64,000 nt of DNA from Macrophomina tecta (taxonomy: Eukaryota > Ascomycota > Dothideomycetes > Botryosphaeriales > Botryosphaeriaceae). Shown one piece after another: positions 23,032 through 35,494 of this stretch. The stretch is taken from assembly GCA_024180945.1 (NCBI GenBank), contig JAKSGN010000007.1, forward strand, positions 3,596,001-3,660,000. The letters are read 5' to 3'. Position 1 is the first letter of the stretch; every line of letters begins with the position of its first letter. The notes under the pieces were generated by a model. That model was not told the DNA's origin. It made no database searches and saw only the letters and a list, made by a program, of their open reading frames with translations. The position numbers and the translations under genes were made by a program.

Positions 23032-24128
23032 TCAGATCTTCGACTCTCTTACTGCAGATGAGCTAGGATTTTCCGACGCAAGGCTATCGCAGATAAAATT
23101 CACTGCGCGTTCAGCCATCGCAGGGGTCGTTTCATGCCCTGCTTCATTGAAGATGAGATCTTCAAGCTCAAGGCCCAAAGCAGGGTCATCCCTGATGCTC
23201 TTCTTCAGAAAATCGAGGAACCGTTCGCCGCAGGCATATGGTACGAGCTTATCAGCACCGCCTGACAGGTTGAGAATGCGCTTTCCCTTGAGATGATTTT
23301 TCAACTCATCAGCGAGCCTCTGCTTTTCCGCAGCAGTAGGGGCGTTCGAGTCTGCGATACTGTGCATCAAGAGGCCGGCGGGGTCGTACCGGGCGACGGC
23401 TTCGACCAACGCTCGTGGAAAGTCAGCGGAGCCAACGAAGCGCGAGCCTGCAGGTTCACTGGAGACCCATGTCTGCAGTTTGGATTTCTCCGCCCGTTGA
23501 CGCATCAATGAAGTGTAATCCGGGCAGCCGATTATGGAGACAGCAGAAGTAATACGAGGCTCATGCAGAGCTACCAGCCAAGCGGCATGGCCGCCGAGGG
23601 ATATGCCAAGGACGAAATGCTGGGTAAGTTGGGGCGTTATGTATGCGGGGAGATATGACAGCAGTAGGGACATGTCGTTGGCGGTGCCATCTGTAGGCAA
23701 CCAGGTCAGTAGAGCCCTGCATGTGCACGGCGCGGAGACGCACGGTAGATGGAAAACATGTCCTGGGCATGGCGAGGATTGCCGGAGCGCCATGCCTCAT
23801 TGGAAAGTGCGTCGACCTGTCTGGTACCGTGATTCCGCTGGTCGAAGCTCACTGCTATCAAGCCTTTGCCCTTTCCCGCACCGGCGGCACCGGATTGCAC
23901 TCGCTTGTTCCAAGCGGCAATTGCCTGCGCGGCAATTGGAGCCATGCATGATTGGGCCTGGAGGCGTGGATGGAGGAGCCAAAGACATGCGACGGGCTGT
24001 GCTGGGGACGACAACTCTTCCAGCCCGTAGACGGTGGTAAGGATGCCGGCAATGTGGAGCGTCTTCTGCGAGACGCCGGGAGGAGGGGCGGCACCGTGGG
24101 TGGACTCGAGGGGATTGGGGGTTGCCAT
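23032..24128 (-). CDS. Alpha/beta hydrolase fold protein
   Basis: Two exons (23744-24128 and 23032-23690) give 347 aa. The 53-nt intron (donor GTGCGT, acceptor CTACAG) rejoins SIY/HGTANDMSLLLSYL in frame. The nucleophile elbow is GISLGG in HFVLGISLGGHAAW. The acid is probably Asp in SGGADKLVPYA. The catalytic His is in NEAGHETTPAM near the C-terminus. The triad is thus complete and correctly ordered. An early DQRNHGTR block matches the strand-4 region of esterase/peptidase-like members (family S9-type). No signal peptide or membrane segment is seen, so the protein is probably cytosolic. The substrate cannot be told; esterase, thioesterase or dipeptidyl activity are all possible. It is divergent from PLD1. 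Confidence 0.85.
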
Positions 24129-24744
24129 TTGGTCGGGAATTGATGCGGACGGCGCAGACAGCGAGCGATGGACTTATCGGCGACAGCAAGTTGTTGCGAC
24201 AGTGGGGTCAAGTCTCAAGCAGCGGGGCGCGTCGCGTCGGGGCATTTCAGGCATGCACCGCCGCACCGCCACACCGCCACAGGCATGAACGTGATGGGGG
24301 CCCGCTTGGCGTCATCCCGCCGTTTCATCCAATTGATCGACACAATCTCCCGGGGGCCTGTCGCTGTCCAGCGCGTCCGAGAGATTGCCCTTACGCCAAT
24401 CCCCCTCTCCAACACCCTCTCCTCACCTCTCTCCCACGGCAGGGGCGAACCTGCAACCATTCCTTGTCTTCTGTCGCCAGCTCACCGCGTTCCGCGCTCC
24501 TCCGCGTCTCCGCAGCTTCGCATCTTGGCCAACTGCGCGATTTGAGACACCCCGTCTCCACCGAAAACACACAATCACCAACTCACCCGACACGAGGATC
24601 TGCATTTTCCGATCACCAGGGTCCTCCGCTGTTGTTGGCGACGCGTCCACTCTTTTGCACCCGCCATTTCTACAACCACCTTAATACCGCGAAACACCGC
24701 CTAGCTGTTGGTTAGGGGCCCCATTGCCCCTACACAACAGCGCC
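24129..24744. promoter_or_regulatory. Shared upstream region of the hydrolase and PLD1
   Basis: These 616 bp contain a short imperfect repeat of CACCGC units at about 24254-24280, a CCAAT at about 24328, and a C-rich 5' leader before PLD1. No factor site is assigned with confidence. Confidence 0.4.
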
Positions 24745-27700
24745 ATGGCAGACACGCGAGATTCCAGCGTCTCGCCCATGACCCGCAGCCCCCGCACATC
24801 CCCGCCGCCCGAGAAGCAGGCCAATACTCTGTCGCCTCTGCGTCAAGAGCATGCTTCCACTGACTCGGGAGCTCTTCCCGCCGGCGAAAACAACAGGCCC
24901 GGCACCTCAGGCTCCATCAAGTTCGACGAAAGTGTCGCCGAACCCAAACCCTCCTCCGGCTTTCCCTTCCACGCTTCGAACGGCACCGGAGGCGACGTTG
25001 CTCCCTCGAATCCCGCCGCGAGACCCCACGCTCTCGAGCCGTCGCCTAGTTTTGGTCATATCGCCGACCCGACCGACTTCCAATCACACGGCCAGCTGTC
25101 CCGTAAGCCTACTAGTGAGGCCGGCGCATCCACACCGGCAGGACGTAGAAGTGTGCAGTTCGCACGTTCTGCAGCACAGGACGGAGGTGTTGGTGGGCAT
25201 TCAAGACAACATTCGCTGGAAGAAGACGACGAACACGACCTCCGCGCCAAGGATAAGGCTTCTCTGATTGCGAGACTCAAGGCGCTCAATCCGCTGCAAG
25301 GACACAATAGGAGTATAAGTGGCTTCACCATTGGCGATGGACCTATCGGCGCGATCGGGCAATTAACACCGACTGGGCCCCTGTCTCCAGATTCTGAACG
25401 CTCACAACCGCGCTACATTGCAGAGGAGGGAAGCGAGGTAGAAGCGGATGATGAAAGCGCTGGCGAAGGACCGTCGCGCCCTCCGCGTCGAAGGAGAAAG
25501 AGCCGCCGCATCAAGCACGGCACCCAGACGGCGCCCACCACCCCGAAAACTGTCAACGATCCCTCGTTCCTTCGCGATTCGCCTGGCGAGACTCCGCTCT
25601 CTGGGTTTCGACCTCCGTTTGCCCGACGGGGCACCATGTCCGACATACCCGAGAACCAGAGGATGGGGTTGTCGGAAGATGAAGGAAGGGACATGTTGGC
25701 GAAGGAGAGCGCATGGCGGAGGGGGCTGCACGGCCGTCGCCGACTCAGCTTTTCAAGCAGGAGAGTCGAGATGAACGGGGAGGACTCCCCCGACGTACGC
25801 CGGCCCAGTAATTTCCGCCGCTTCACTGGTATTGGCGCCCGCTATGATGGAGCTGCCGATTCCCCCTCGACATGGAGGCAGCGTAGTGAACGGACTACGA
25901 GCATCAGCGCGCAGAAGTGGCGACAGCTCAAATCTGGGTTAAAAATGCTCGGCAAGCAGCGAAAGGAGCAGAACAGAATAGACCATGCCAAGTCTGCGGA
26001 GCTTGTCGCTGAGCTGCTCGCCGGTGCACCTGCTGCTCTCTTCTTGGCCAGTATGTTCCAGCGTGATGAGCACGGGCATAAAAGAGTTCCCATCCTTATG
26101 GAACAGCTCAAGGTGCAGATCACCGATAGCCAGAAAATCAGCAACAAGGAAGGCGACCGCCATGTGAACTTCAAGATCGAGCTTGAGTACGGAAGTGGAA
26201 TGACCCGCATGAAGTGGATTATTCACCGGACCATCCGCGACTTTGCAAATCTCCACCTCAAGTACAAAACTGCGACGGCTAAGGAGAAGTATGTACGTTT
26301 CAGAGGTGGGGAGGACTCTAACCGCAGCCAGCTTCCGCGCTTCCCTAGGAGCGCACTGCCCTACGTTCGTGGAATGCGTGGTCTTCTCGACGACCAGGAA
26401 GAAGATGATGATGAGGAGGCACCTGGCGCAATAACGGATGGAGATGCTAGTGGGACAGACCGCCCTGGGAAGACCAGCAAGAGACGACGCTCTTCCTTCA
26501 AGGTCGGCGCCAGGCGTAATTCAAGCGTCGGCAGCCCGGAACAGACTCCTGGAATAGTTGGTGAGATGACTGCTCGCACAGGCAGCTTCTTTGGCCAACA
26601 GCCCGGTATGCCAGCGTCTGCTGCACCGCGCAAGGACACATATCAGGAGAAACAGCGCAAGAAGCTTGAGCAGTATCTCCAGCAACTCATAACTTTTGTT
26701 ATCTTCCGCCCTGACAGTAACCGATTGTGCAAGTTCTTGGAACTTTCCGCGCTGGGTGTCCGGTTAGCTCAGGAAGGCGGTTACCACGGCAAGGAAGGCT
26801 TCATGATGATTCAGTCGAACAAGGCCGCTAACCAGAAGGGCTGGAACCCCAAGTTCTTCCAAAAGCAACAAGCGCATATGCCGAAGTGGTTCTTGGTGCG
26901 GCACAGCTATGTGTGCTGCGTCGATTCGCCGGAGGAGATGAACATTTATGATGTTTTCCTCGTCGATATGGATTTCCGCATTGATGAGAAGAAAGGCGCA
27001 CGAGAGATGGCGAGCAAGGCCAAGACGTCAGCTGCGCATCCCAATGCACACCTTCTTCGACTAGTGAACTCAGAACGCAAACTAAAGCTCTTGGCAAAGA
27101 ACGAGAGGCAGATGAATCAGTTCCAAGAGTCAATCAAGTTCATGATGTCGCAAACGGAATGGTCACAGCCACACCGCTTTGATAGCTTCGCTCCGGTCAG
27201 ATACAACGTCTGGGCCCAGTGGCTCGTTGACGCGCGAGACTACATGTGGAACGTTTCCCGGGCTATCAGCATGGCAAGAGACGTCATTTACATCCATGAT
27301 TGGTGGCTCAGTCCCGAGCTTTACCTGCGCAGGCCTCCTGCAATCAGCCAGAAATGGAGGTTGGACCGCCTTCTCCAACGCAAGGCTCAGGAAGGTGTCA
27401 AGATTTTTGTCATCATGTATCGAAACATCAACTCCGCCATCCCGATTGATTCTGAGTACAGCAAGCTGTCACTGCTCGACCTCCATCCGAACGTCTTCGT
27501 CCAGCGGTCTCCGCATCAGATCAAGAAGAACCAGTTTTTCTGGGCGCATCATGAGAAGATTTGCATCGTCGATCACACTGTTGCATTCTGCGGAGGTGTC
27601 GATCTTTGTTTCGGAAGATGGGATACGCCTAAGCACGTCTTGAATGATGATAAGCTGACTGGTTTCGAACTGGATAATGACCTTCCGAAGGATTCGGAAC

Positions 27701-30352
27701 ATTGCCAGATGTGGCCTGGAAAGGATTACTCTAACCCCAGAGTACATGATTTTTACGCTCTCGATAAGCCATACGAAGAAATGTACGACAGAGAAAAGGT
27801 TCCACGTATGCCGTGGCACGATATTGGCATGCAGATTGTCGGTCAACCGGCCCGGGATCTTACGAGACACTTCGTCCAGCGCTGGAACTATCTGCGCAGG
27901 GGCAAGACCCCTACTAGGCCGACCCCCTACTTACTTCCGCCCCCGGATTTCAACCAAGCGGATCTTCAGGCTCTTGGGCTCGATGGCACCTGCGAGATTC
28001 AGATACTTCGTTCTGCTTGCAAATGGTCCCTTGGTACCCCAGACCGGACTGAGCACAGTATCATGAATGCCTACGTCAAGAGCATTCAAGCAAGTGATCA
28101 TTTCGTCTACATTGAGAACCAGTTCTATATCAGTTCTTGTGAAGTTGAAGGCACAAAAATTCTCAACAAGATCAATGACGCACTTGTTGAACGTATCAAG
28201 CGCGCCCACAAGAATGGAGAGGCATGGCGCGCGATCATGGTCATCCCTCTGATGCCTGGGTTCCAGAGTACCGTTGACAGCCAGGATGGTACCAGTGTTC
28301 GTCTGATCATGCAGTGCCAATACCGTAGTATCTGCCGCGGTGAATCGTCACTATTTGGAAAGCTTCGCGCTGCTGGTATCGAACCGGAAGATTATGTCCA
28401 GTTCTACTCCTTGAGGTCTTGGGGACGTATCGGCCCCAAGAAATCTCTTGTTACAGAGCAGCTCTACATTCACGCCAAGTGCATGATTGTTGATGACCGC
28501 ATTGTCATCATCGGATCTGCCAACATTAACGAGCGCTCCCTTCTTGGGTCGCGCGATTCCGAGGTTGCGGCTATCGTAAGGGACACCGACATGTTACCTT
28601 CCTTCATGGCCGGGAAGCCTTACAAGGTCTCCAAATTTGCGCACACTCTGCGCGTCAGACTCATGCGCGAGCATTTGGGCATCGACGTCGATGAACTGTT
28701 GGAGGAAGAACAATCAGAGGTTTACCACAGTGACCTCTCCAGACCTTCTAGTGCCGACACTAACTCGACAATCGAGCAGCAGCTCATTGAGAATAAGAAC
28801 CGGATGGAAGAAGACTTGATTCGAAAGGCGGAAGCGCACAGTTACAACCATGACGTTACGGACAATGCGCTGCAACCTAACCCTGTCACATCTGAGTCTG
28901 AGTTTACCACTAATCCCGTCGGTGATGCTGGCTCTGGATCAAACGGCCACTCTGAGCGTGATCGTGACGTCCGCGGTGAAGGTACCGACCACTTCCTGGA
29001 GGCATCCGCTCGAGGCTACAGTCGTGGAAGGGACTCCACGATTGACATCCATGGCCACGAGGTCCTCGTCTCCCAGCATGCGCCCGAAGGAAAGCACACC
29101 TTGGAGGTTCCCAAGCAGAGCAGTCCTAAGAAGGGCCGCAACCGCAGCAACACTGCCCATTCTGCCCGTTCTCAGATAAGCCAAATCAGCGCCGCCCTCT
29201 TCGAATCTGGAAACGAAAAGCTTCCACCTCCTGAACTGCCCCGGATGAACACGAGAGAGCTGGGACTGACGCAAGTCAGCCAGCTCCCCGCTTTGCCTTC
29301 GCAGGATGACACCGACATTGGCGGCCCACCGCTCCTGCGCAGCACTTCAACCAACCCGAACCCGCTTATAAGCTCGCTTATTGCCAACATGAAGCGCCCA
29401 ATTGTCACAGAAGACTGCATGCTTGACCCCATCAATGACGCTTTCTTCTTGGATACGTGGAACACTATTGCGGAAAACAACACCAAGCTTTACCGCCAGG
29501 TCTTCCGCTGCATGCCTGACAACGAGGTCCGCACTTGGAAGGAGTACCGCGAGTATGCGGCGTTCGGAGAGAGGTTCGCGAAGTCTCAGGGGCAAGGAAA
29601 GAGCGAAACACGGATGGCTCAGGATAATCAGGGAAAGACTGGTCCACCTGGTACTGCCACTACGCTTGCTGATGGAATAGGCAAGGTTTTCACCGAGAAG
29701 CTTGTCCCCGGAAACTCACGAGAAAGCCATCCGTCTGGCAATGTGGAGCAATGGGCGGACGAGCAGGACAAGCGTGAACACAGCAAGCCATCAACTGCTA
29801 CGTCGAATGTCAATGGCAGCGGTGGTTCTGGCACCGAGTTCAACGAGAAGCCTAATGGCACGCTGTCACCAACGAGCCCCATGGATGGTGCTAACGAGTC
29901 ATTCATCTCATCCGACGCGCCGCCGCCATCGCGCGGTGCGAATGACGACGGCACCGGCAGGTCGCGCACAATCACAATCACCACTCCAACTGGCGAGAAG
30001 AGGGATGCCAATCCAGCTGCTAGCTCCAGCAATCTTGCCCCCGAGAAAAATAGCAACCTCAAAGCAGCCGGAAGCCAACGCCGCCGCAAACGTGCTGGTA
30101 CGCGTGGCAGCATCAAGGCCTTCCAGGCTGACGATGATAATGCACTATTGACCAAGGATGATGCGGAGGAACTTCTGGGCTTGGTGCAAGGCCACCTCGT
30201 ACAATGGCCCTATGACTGGCTTGAGAAGGAAGAGAGCGGTGGTGGTTGGCTGTACCCTGTCGACCAGATCGCTCCGCTGGAAATTTAGTGAGTATTCCTG
30301 CCCGGTTTAACAAATACAAAATATACTAACCACTCTTTCTTCTAGTTCATAA
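24745..30352 (+). CDS. PLD1: Phospholipase D1 (PX-PH-type, Spo14/PLD1)
   Basis: PLD1 hydrolyses phosphatidylcholine to phosphatidic acid and choline, acting in membrane traffic and sporulation. Exon 1 (24745-30287) and a 7-nt exon 2 (30346-30352) give 1849 aa. Without splicing the frame would stop at TAG 30286-30288, which overlaps the donor GTGAGT. The 58-nt intron has a perfect TACTAAC branch site and the join yields the ending PLEIYS. In order: a disordered Ser/Pro-rich N-terminus; a PX domain (about 445-560, VQITDSQKI to RFPRSALPY) interrupted by an acidic loop; a PH-like region (about 650-810); and two HKD motifs, HEKICIVD (His936, Lys938, Asp943) and HAKCMIVD (His1243, Lys1245, Asp1250), each with its GSxN/GGxD follow-up. 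A long low-complexity tail precedes the conserved C-terminus. All catalytic residues are intact. The ATG sits in CGCCATGGCA. Confidence 0.96.
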
Positions 30353-33017
30353 GCGGATTATCGAGGGGATACGTACGCACGCTGCTGGAGATACATACAG
30401 ATGCCGATGCACATACCATGGCACCTCTTTTTTTCTGGGCACTCTTTTTTTTTTTTTCATTCTGCGTACAAATGTTCTCTCCTAAGCTTTTAAAGACAAT
30501 GGCCCACTTCTTACCTTCTTAATGTCTCTATCCTCCTCTCGCCCTTCTTGCATTGCAGGTCTTTTCTTTTTCACTTTCTAACCTGTTGTCCTCCAAGCTA
30601 CTTCTTCTGGGCTCAAAGCGTGGCGTTGAAACGGGGAAATCAAAACAATGAACAAAATAAACCTTGTATTCGATCCTATTATTTCTTGCATGTCAATTTT
30701 TGTTCCTCTTCCACCTTGTATTAGAGTGCATCAGGAAACGGATATCGACTCTCGCTTGTCTTATGTATAGTTTTGGCAACGAGGACAAGTCGAGATGGAG
30801 TGGGTCGCCGGGGTTTGGGGCATGTATACTCGGACCTCAGAAGTTCGCTGCTGCCGGGCAGAGGCAGGTGCGGTGTATAGGCTGTGCTTTATGTGACAAT
30901 AGGACTGGCTGGACTGTCTTGAATCCTGTTGATTTTCATCTTTCCCAAAAATAATTTTGCATCGGCAGTACAGCGACGCAATGCTGGGAAATCTTCCATT
31001 GGACGGCCGTCATGCTGCAATTTTGTGGGTATGGTTTTGATCTCAGCAACGACTGCGGACTGAGGTGCTCTCAGCCATGCCGAAGCGAATGCTCCCACCT
31101 ACCAGATTACGCTGATCAGCTCCTTTCCGCGACACGTAAGACCGAGCCAGCGATAACCCACCGACTTCCCGTAGCACGAACGCCGTCTCCACTATAACGC
31201 AATCGCCATTACCTTCCGCCGCACACTGGTCCGCCTCCCCATCCCCTCATAAGCTTACAACCGAACGCCGCCACCCATCCTACCACCCCCACTACGACGT
31301 CCACGGACGAGCATCCACATGTGGCGGCATCGGAGGGCGTGGAGTTGAGACTGTAAGCGTGTGCGGATACGATAGTGGGGCTCATGACCTGTAGATATGC
31401 GAGCGGATGGGTGAGTTGTGGATGTAAAGAAGAGGTTGGGCGTAGATACCGGATGTCTAAGGTCGGCAGGAGCGCCTCCCACTTCTGGCCAGGCCGCCGG
31501 CGGTGACTGGGCGAGGTTTTGGGCGGGTGCTCACAGGCAGCACCCGTATAATGTGCTCTACCAACTGCAGCGCGAGGCTCATTCTCGTTGACGCGGCTGC
31601 CAGCCAGCCCTCTGCGTTCCTTGCCCTGTCTCGCCCAACGACACATCTCGAGGGCTCTCCTTCTCACCAGTGCCTTCTCGTTGTCCATATCTGTCGCACA
31701 AACCATCCTGCTCAATGCAGCCGTCCGGACGGATCCGAGAAAGAAAGGGCGTCCTCTTCGCCTCGGCGAAAGTTCACCCAACGACGTGCACATAGGCCTA
31801 CCAAACTTCCCTTCGGAGATGGGTGCATGCTTTCCCGGCATCTCTTGCTATGCACACCCGCTCCCAGGAAGAGCGCCAACGCCTGGCTCTCACGTGCTTA
31901 CGCCTAAGCTATAATCCAGTCCGAGCATGCACGTCTTGGCCCCTTGGCGGCTTCCATGGACGCATTCAACATTCTCAATGGAGATTATTGACCCTAGCTC
32001 TGCCACGAGCTCGAAAGCCACGCAGGCCGCGGTTTCCACTTCGCATTGCAGAGTAGAGGGCAGGCTGATTGGTCTGAAGCTTACATCTTATACAACAGGG
32101 CCAGTCAAGCGCCGGACGGGGAGCGCACGTTCTCCGAACCGCTCCAGGTTGAGCCAACAAACGGACCTCCTCCGCCCATGCCTTGCCGGCAGGACGTGCG
32201 GCAAAGGGCATATCGCCAATAGCTGCTTGTATGTGCTTCCAGTGCGGCAAACTTTGGCACTGCGGCTGACGCCGAGCACGTCTAGAATCAGCCACAGCTG
32301 CGAAGACCAGGTTGGGCGGGGCCCACTCTGCCGCTTTAGTACATCCTACCCGGAACGAGCAATTCGAGGCGGAGCGCCCGCCAGGGTTCAGCTCTCTATT
32401 AGCGCCGACACCAGTTCTTCAACCACAGCTGCCCTCCACCACCGTGTTATCCACCTGGTCTCCTCGGCGTTCCTTCACCAGCAAGAAATGGGGCCACGTT
32501 AGTCGCTGAGGATGTCCATGATACATGGCCGAGAAGTAGTGCAAGCGGCTGTCACTAAACAGATGCGGTTAATCTTTCGCCTTTCCTAATTCGGAAATGG
32601 GTAGTTGAGCCTCTCGCCTCCATGACTTATGCTAACCAGAAGCGAGCCGGAAGCTTTGCAGTGCCCAGAACACTCTGCACGCCTTGAATTCCCACCGGTT
32701 CCTTGCATTAGACCTCGACGACGCCGTGTGCTATCCAAGGGCTGAGGTGGCTATCCAAGCACCTTGCGAGAGACAGCTGAACACCAAACAAATCCAGTCC
32801 CTAGAGTGTCGTGGCGTCAGAAGAGGCTTAGTGCAATTTCCGCATATTTGCGGAATGGTCCGAGAAGACATCTGGCAGCGTGCCCAACGCAGACGTCGAA
32901 TGCCTATAAAACGGAGCCTGAGGCCCTGGCCATTGCCACCAGCATCAACATCAATCAACCCTTCTCCCCCATTCGCCGCCAATGGCCTTCCCTTTCCTAC
33001 CCCGGACTTCCAGCACC
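30353..33017. other. Intergenic, 2.7 kb, includes PLD1 3' UTR
   Basis: A T13 run lies at 30445-30457 and AATAAA at 30656-30661, about 300 nt after the PLD1 stop, a plausible poly(A) signal. The rest (about 31000-33000) has GC-rich frames such as 31209-31841 (minus) and 31927-32502 (plus) that match nothing I know. No gene is supported. Confidence 0.5.
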
Positions 33018-33890
33018 ATGGCTACCAAGGCCACCCTTCTCATCGCTGCTGCGGCTCTGTCCAATGCCATGCCAGCCCTGGACAAACGCGCCACCACCCG
33101 CGTGAGTTGCCCGGCAGCAAACGACACTCTTGTCCAGGATGCGGCAAAAAAATTCTACGAAATTCAATGCAAGGTTGATTACCCCGGCAACGACATGACT
33201 TGGAACAACGTCGCCGACTTCCAGGCCTGCATGGACTGGTGCGGCGCAACCAACGGATGTGTCGGTGTTGCCTGGGTCCCTCAGCGGGGCTTCCCCAACT
33301 GCTACCTCAAATCCGCCATGCCTTCCAGCATCAAGAGGCCCGACAACTGGATTTCGGACAGCGAAGTCCACACCGCCATCCTTGTTCCTACCGACCAGGC
33401 TCCCGCGAAGCAGTGCGCCCTTACCGGCTGGGACTGCTGTCCTCTGCCCCTGGGCAAGCTCACGCCTACCTCGCCCGATACCGTCGACGCCTTCACGGCT
33501 AACACCGCCTACACTTCTCTCGCAAACTCTGCCACCACTCCCGACGGCTACGTCTCCGTGTTCACAAACCTCCAGGGCAGCAGCCAGCAAGATGCCTACC
33601 GCGGCTACTCCCTCATGGATTCCTACGACGTTGCCGGCTGCGCTGCCAAATGTACCGCTGATGGCGGCTGCTCAGGCTTCAATATCTATGTTGAGCGTGA
33701 CGGTACCATTCGCCCGGCCAACAATGTCTGCCCGGACCCCTCTTCCACATCTCTCATCAAGTGTGTTCTTTGGGGCAGTACGCTTAGGGCCGGCTCTGCC
33801 AGCAATGTTGGCCAGTGGCAAGCCCAGTTCCAGGTGGCTGTTACTGCTTCAAACGGTTACAACAAGCAGGAAGTCTACTCTTCCTCTTGA
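33018..33890 (+). CDS. Secreted cysteine-rich protein with apple/PAN-like repeats
   Basis: A single exon encodes 290 aa. The start is the second in-frame ATG (33018), because MATKATLLIAAAALSNAMPA is a clean signal peptide followed by LDKR, a Kex2-type site. An upstream ATG at 32982 would put 12 residues in front of it. Two cysteine-rich modules follow. The first (CKVDYPGNDMTW, FQACMDWCGATNGCVGVAW, NCYLKSAMPS) and the second (DVAGCAAKCTADGGCSGFNI, with C..LIKCVLWGS) have the Cys spacing and central helix of apple/PAN domains, which bind proteins or carbohydrates. CALTGWDCCPLPLGKL links them. It is probably extracellular or cell-wall associated. Function is unknown; effector-like or adhesive roles are possible but not shown. 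AATAAA at 34101-34106 may end the transcript. Confidence 0.82.
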   Translation: MATKATLLIAAAALSNAMPALDKRATTRVSCPAANDTLVQDAAKKFYEIQCKVDYPGNDMTWNNVADFQACMDWCGATNGCVGVAWVPQRGFPNCYLKSAMPSSIKRPDNWISDSEVHTAILVPTDQAPAKQCALTGWDCCPLPLGKLTPTSPDTVDAFTANTAYTSLANSATTPDGYVSVFTNLQGSSQQDAYRGYSLMDSYDVAGCAAKCTADGGCSGFNIYVERDGTIRPANNVCPDPSSTSLIKCVLWGSTLRAGSASNVGQWQAQFQVAVTASNGYNKQEVYSSS

Positions 33891-34692
33891 TGTATTCACG
33901 TACAGTGCCTCTTCTATTTCCAGCGACTGGCAGGGATTTTGTCAAGCTTTATCCCTGTTGTTTTGCCTACAGCGCACAGGTGTGACACTAGTCGAGCGAT
34001 TCTTTCTGTTGCATGTATATTGTGCTCTCATACTTTTAATTCACTGCGCTTCTAACTCTATCCTTGAGACCTCCTCTTGCCTCGGTGCGCTCGTTTGTGA
34101 AATAAATGTCCTTGACTTTCAATACTTTCTACATACCCAAATTTCTACTATCAAAAATTGGCGTTGGATGCAGTGCCCATACGCCCGACTTGTACGAAAG
34201 AAAAGCATCTGGCGTTCCAGAAGTCTGTTGAAAGTTAACAATAATGAGCCTCGTCTCTTAAAGACGGCTTTTGGAAAGACCGAGGTGCTTGCATGATTGC
34301 AGCATGAGGCTGCAAATGTCACGATCGTTTTGCTCATTGTAATCTCCGAACATATCGTACTCGATTCTCAGATCAGGAAATATGAAGTCATTACCCTGGT
34401 ATGATTCTCAAATGTGCTTTGGAGCGCTTGAAGTGTATTCGATTGACATTATAATGCGTCCTTGGTCATCCACATGAAGGAATCAGCAATTAGATATTTC
34501 CAGATTCCTTGCAGAGCAGTCGACTCTGCCTAATGACCCATCACCTAGTACTCTTGAGTGAGGCAATTTCCCAACCGATAAGCATGCAGACCAATTTGCA
34601 TACACTTCCGTCTTGATATGTGTCAGCAAGATCTGAAAAGTCTGAAAATCAGTGATTCAACCTACTCTCTGGACACAGAAGCAGAGCTCCCA
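33891..34692. other. Intergenic, 0.8 kb
   Basis: This is the 3' UTR of the secreted-protein gene (AATAAA at 34101-34106), then moderately AT-rich sequence without a recognisable feature. Confidence 0.5.
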
Positions 34693-35407
34693 TTAGTAGG
34701 CCAATATTTGCCAGCTTCCGTCAATAAAGGTGCAAGCTCCGCAACAACCCAGACGCGAGAGGCTGCTTTCGCCCAGCCAAGAAGATCGACCTTTTGCAGC
34801 TTGTTTTCCGGGAAAAAGAGACCCAGGGGGGCGACGTGCGCTTGCTAATATGAGGTGAATGCAAGACAAAGACTGGGTCGCCAAGGCGCAGAGGTTGATT
34901 GTTCCACGAAAGCGTTTGCGACCCGTTTGTTTAATGATACCAGCTATGTCGACGCTGTCGCCAGTGACGCTTTCGAGTAACTTATTTGCCAGTTCGGGTA
35001 GCCGTGCATCAGGTTCCAGTTGCTGCAGTCTAAAAATACTCTCAAGAAGACTAAAAAAAAAAAGAAAAAGAAAGATGTAGTTCGATACTGAATAACTCAA
35101 GAGCACCATCGTCGATCGGTGCACAGAATCTACGCATGGTCTTTGTGAGAAGAGCCAAGCTCTCCATCGGCTCACTTTTTGGGTAACTCACTTCCGCCTG
35201 TCCACGGCTTTGGCCATTGTACTGTTTGAGTACAACATTTTCCGCGGTTGCAAGCTCCTCCGCGGCTCCTGATTTCGTTGGAGAGACTCCGACGAGACCA
35301 CGGAGTACTCGCACCTTCCTTGTGAGATCATCATCCTTATGTGCTTCCGCTATGTTTCGAGAGTCGCTTTTGATTTCCCATTGCCCCGATTGGTCAAAGC
35401 TTGACAT
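34693..35407 (-). pseudogene. Possible decayed gene of unknown function
   Basis: Two open stretches on the minus strand look protein-like but lie in different frames. One is 35407 to about 35080 (MSSFDQSGQWEIKSDSR..., ending near GALELF). The other is about 35070 to 34693 (RLPELANKLLESVTGDSVD, then KQTGRKRFRG). Between them is a T-rich run ending in TTTTAG that would be a strong acceptor, with a possible GTATCG donor, but that join puts exon 2 into the wrong phase and meets a stop early. So this is either a frameshifted relic or chance. I do not recognise a family. It sits next to two clear relics on the same strand. Confidence 0.25.
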
Positions 35408-35494
35408 GCCACTGGTTCAATGAGGACAGTTCTGAGTATGGTTACATGGAATGATCGATAGAGTCTCTGTAGTTTGAACCCGGGCCGAGAATAT

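Noticed and set aside
31209..32502. Frames 31209-31841 (minus) and 31927-32502 (plus)
   Set aside because: They show no family resemblance, poor codon character and no introns or neighbours to support them.
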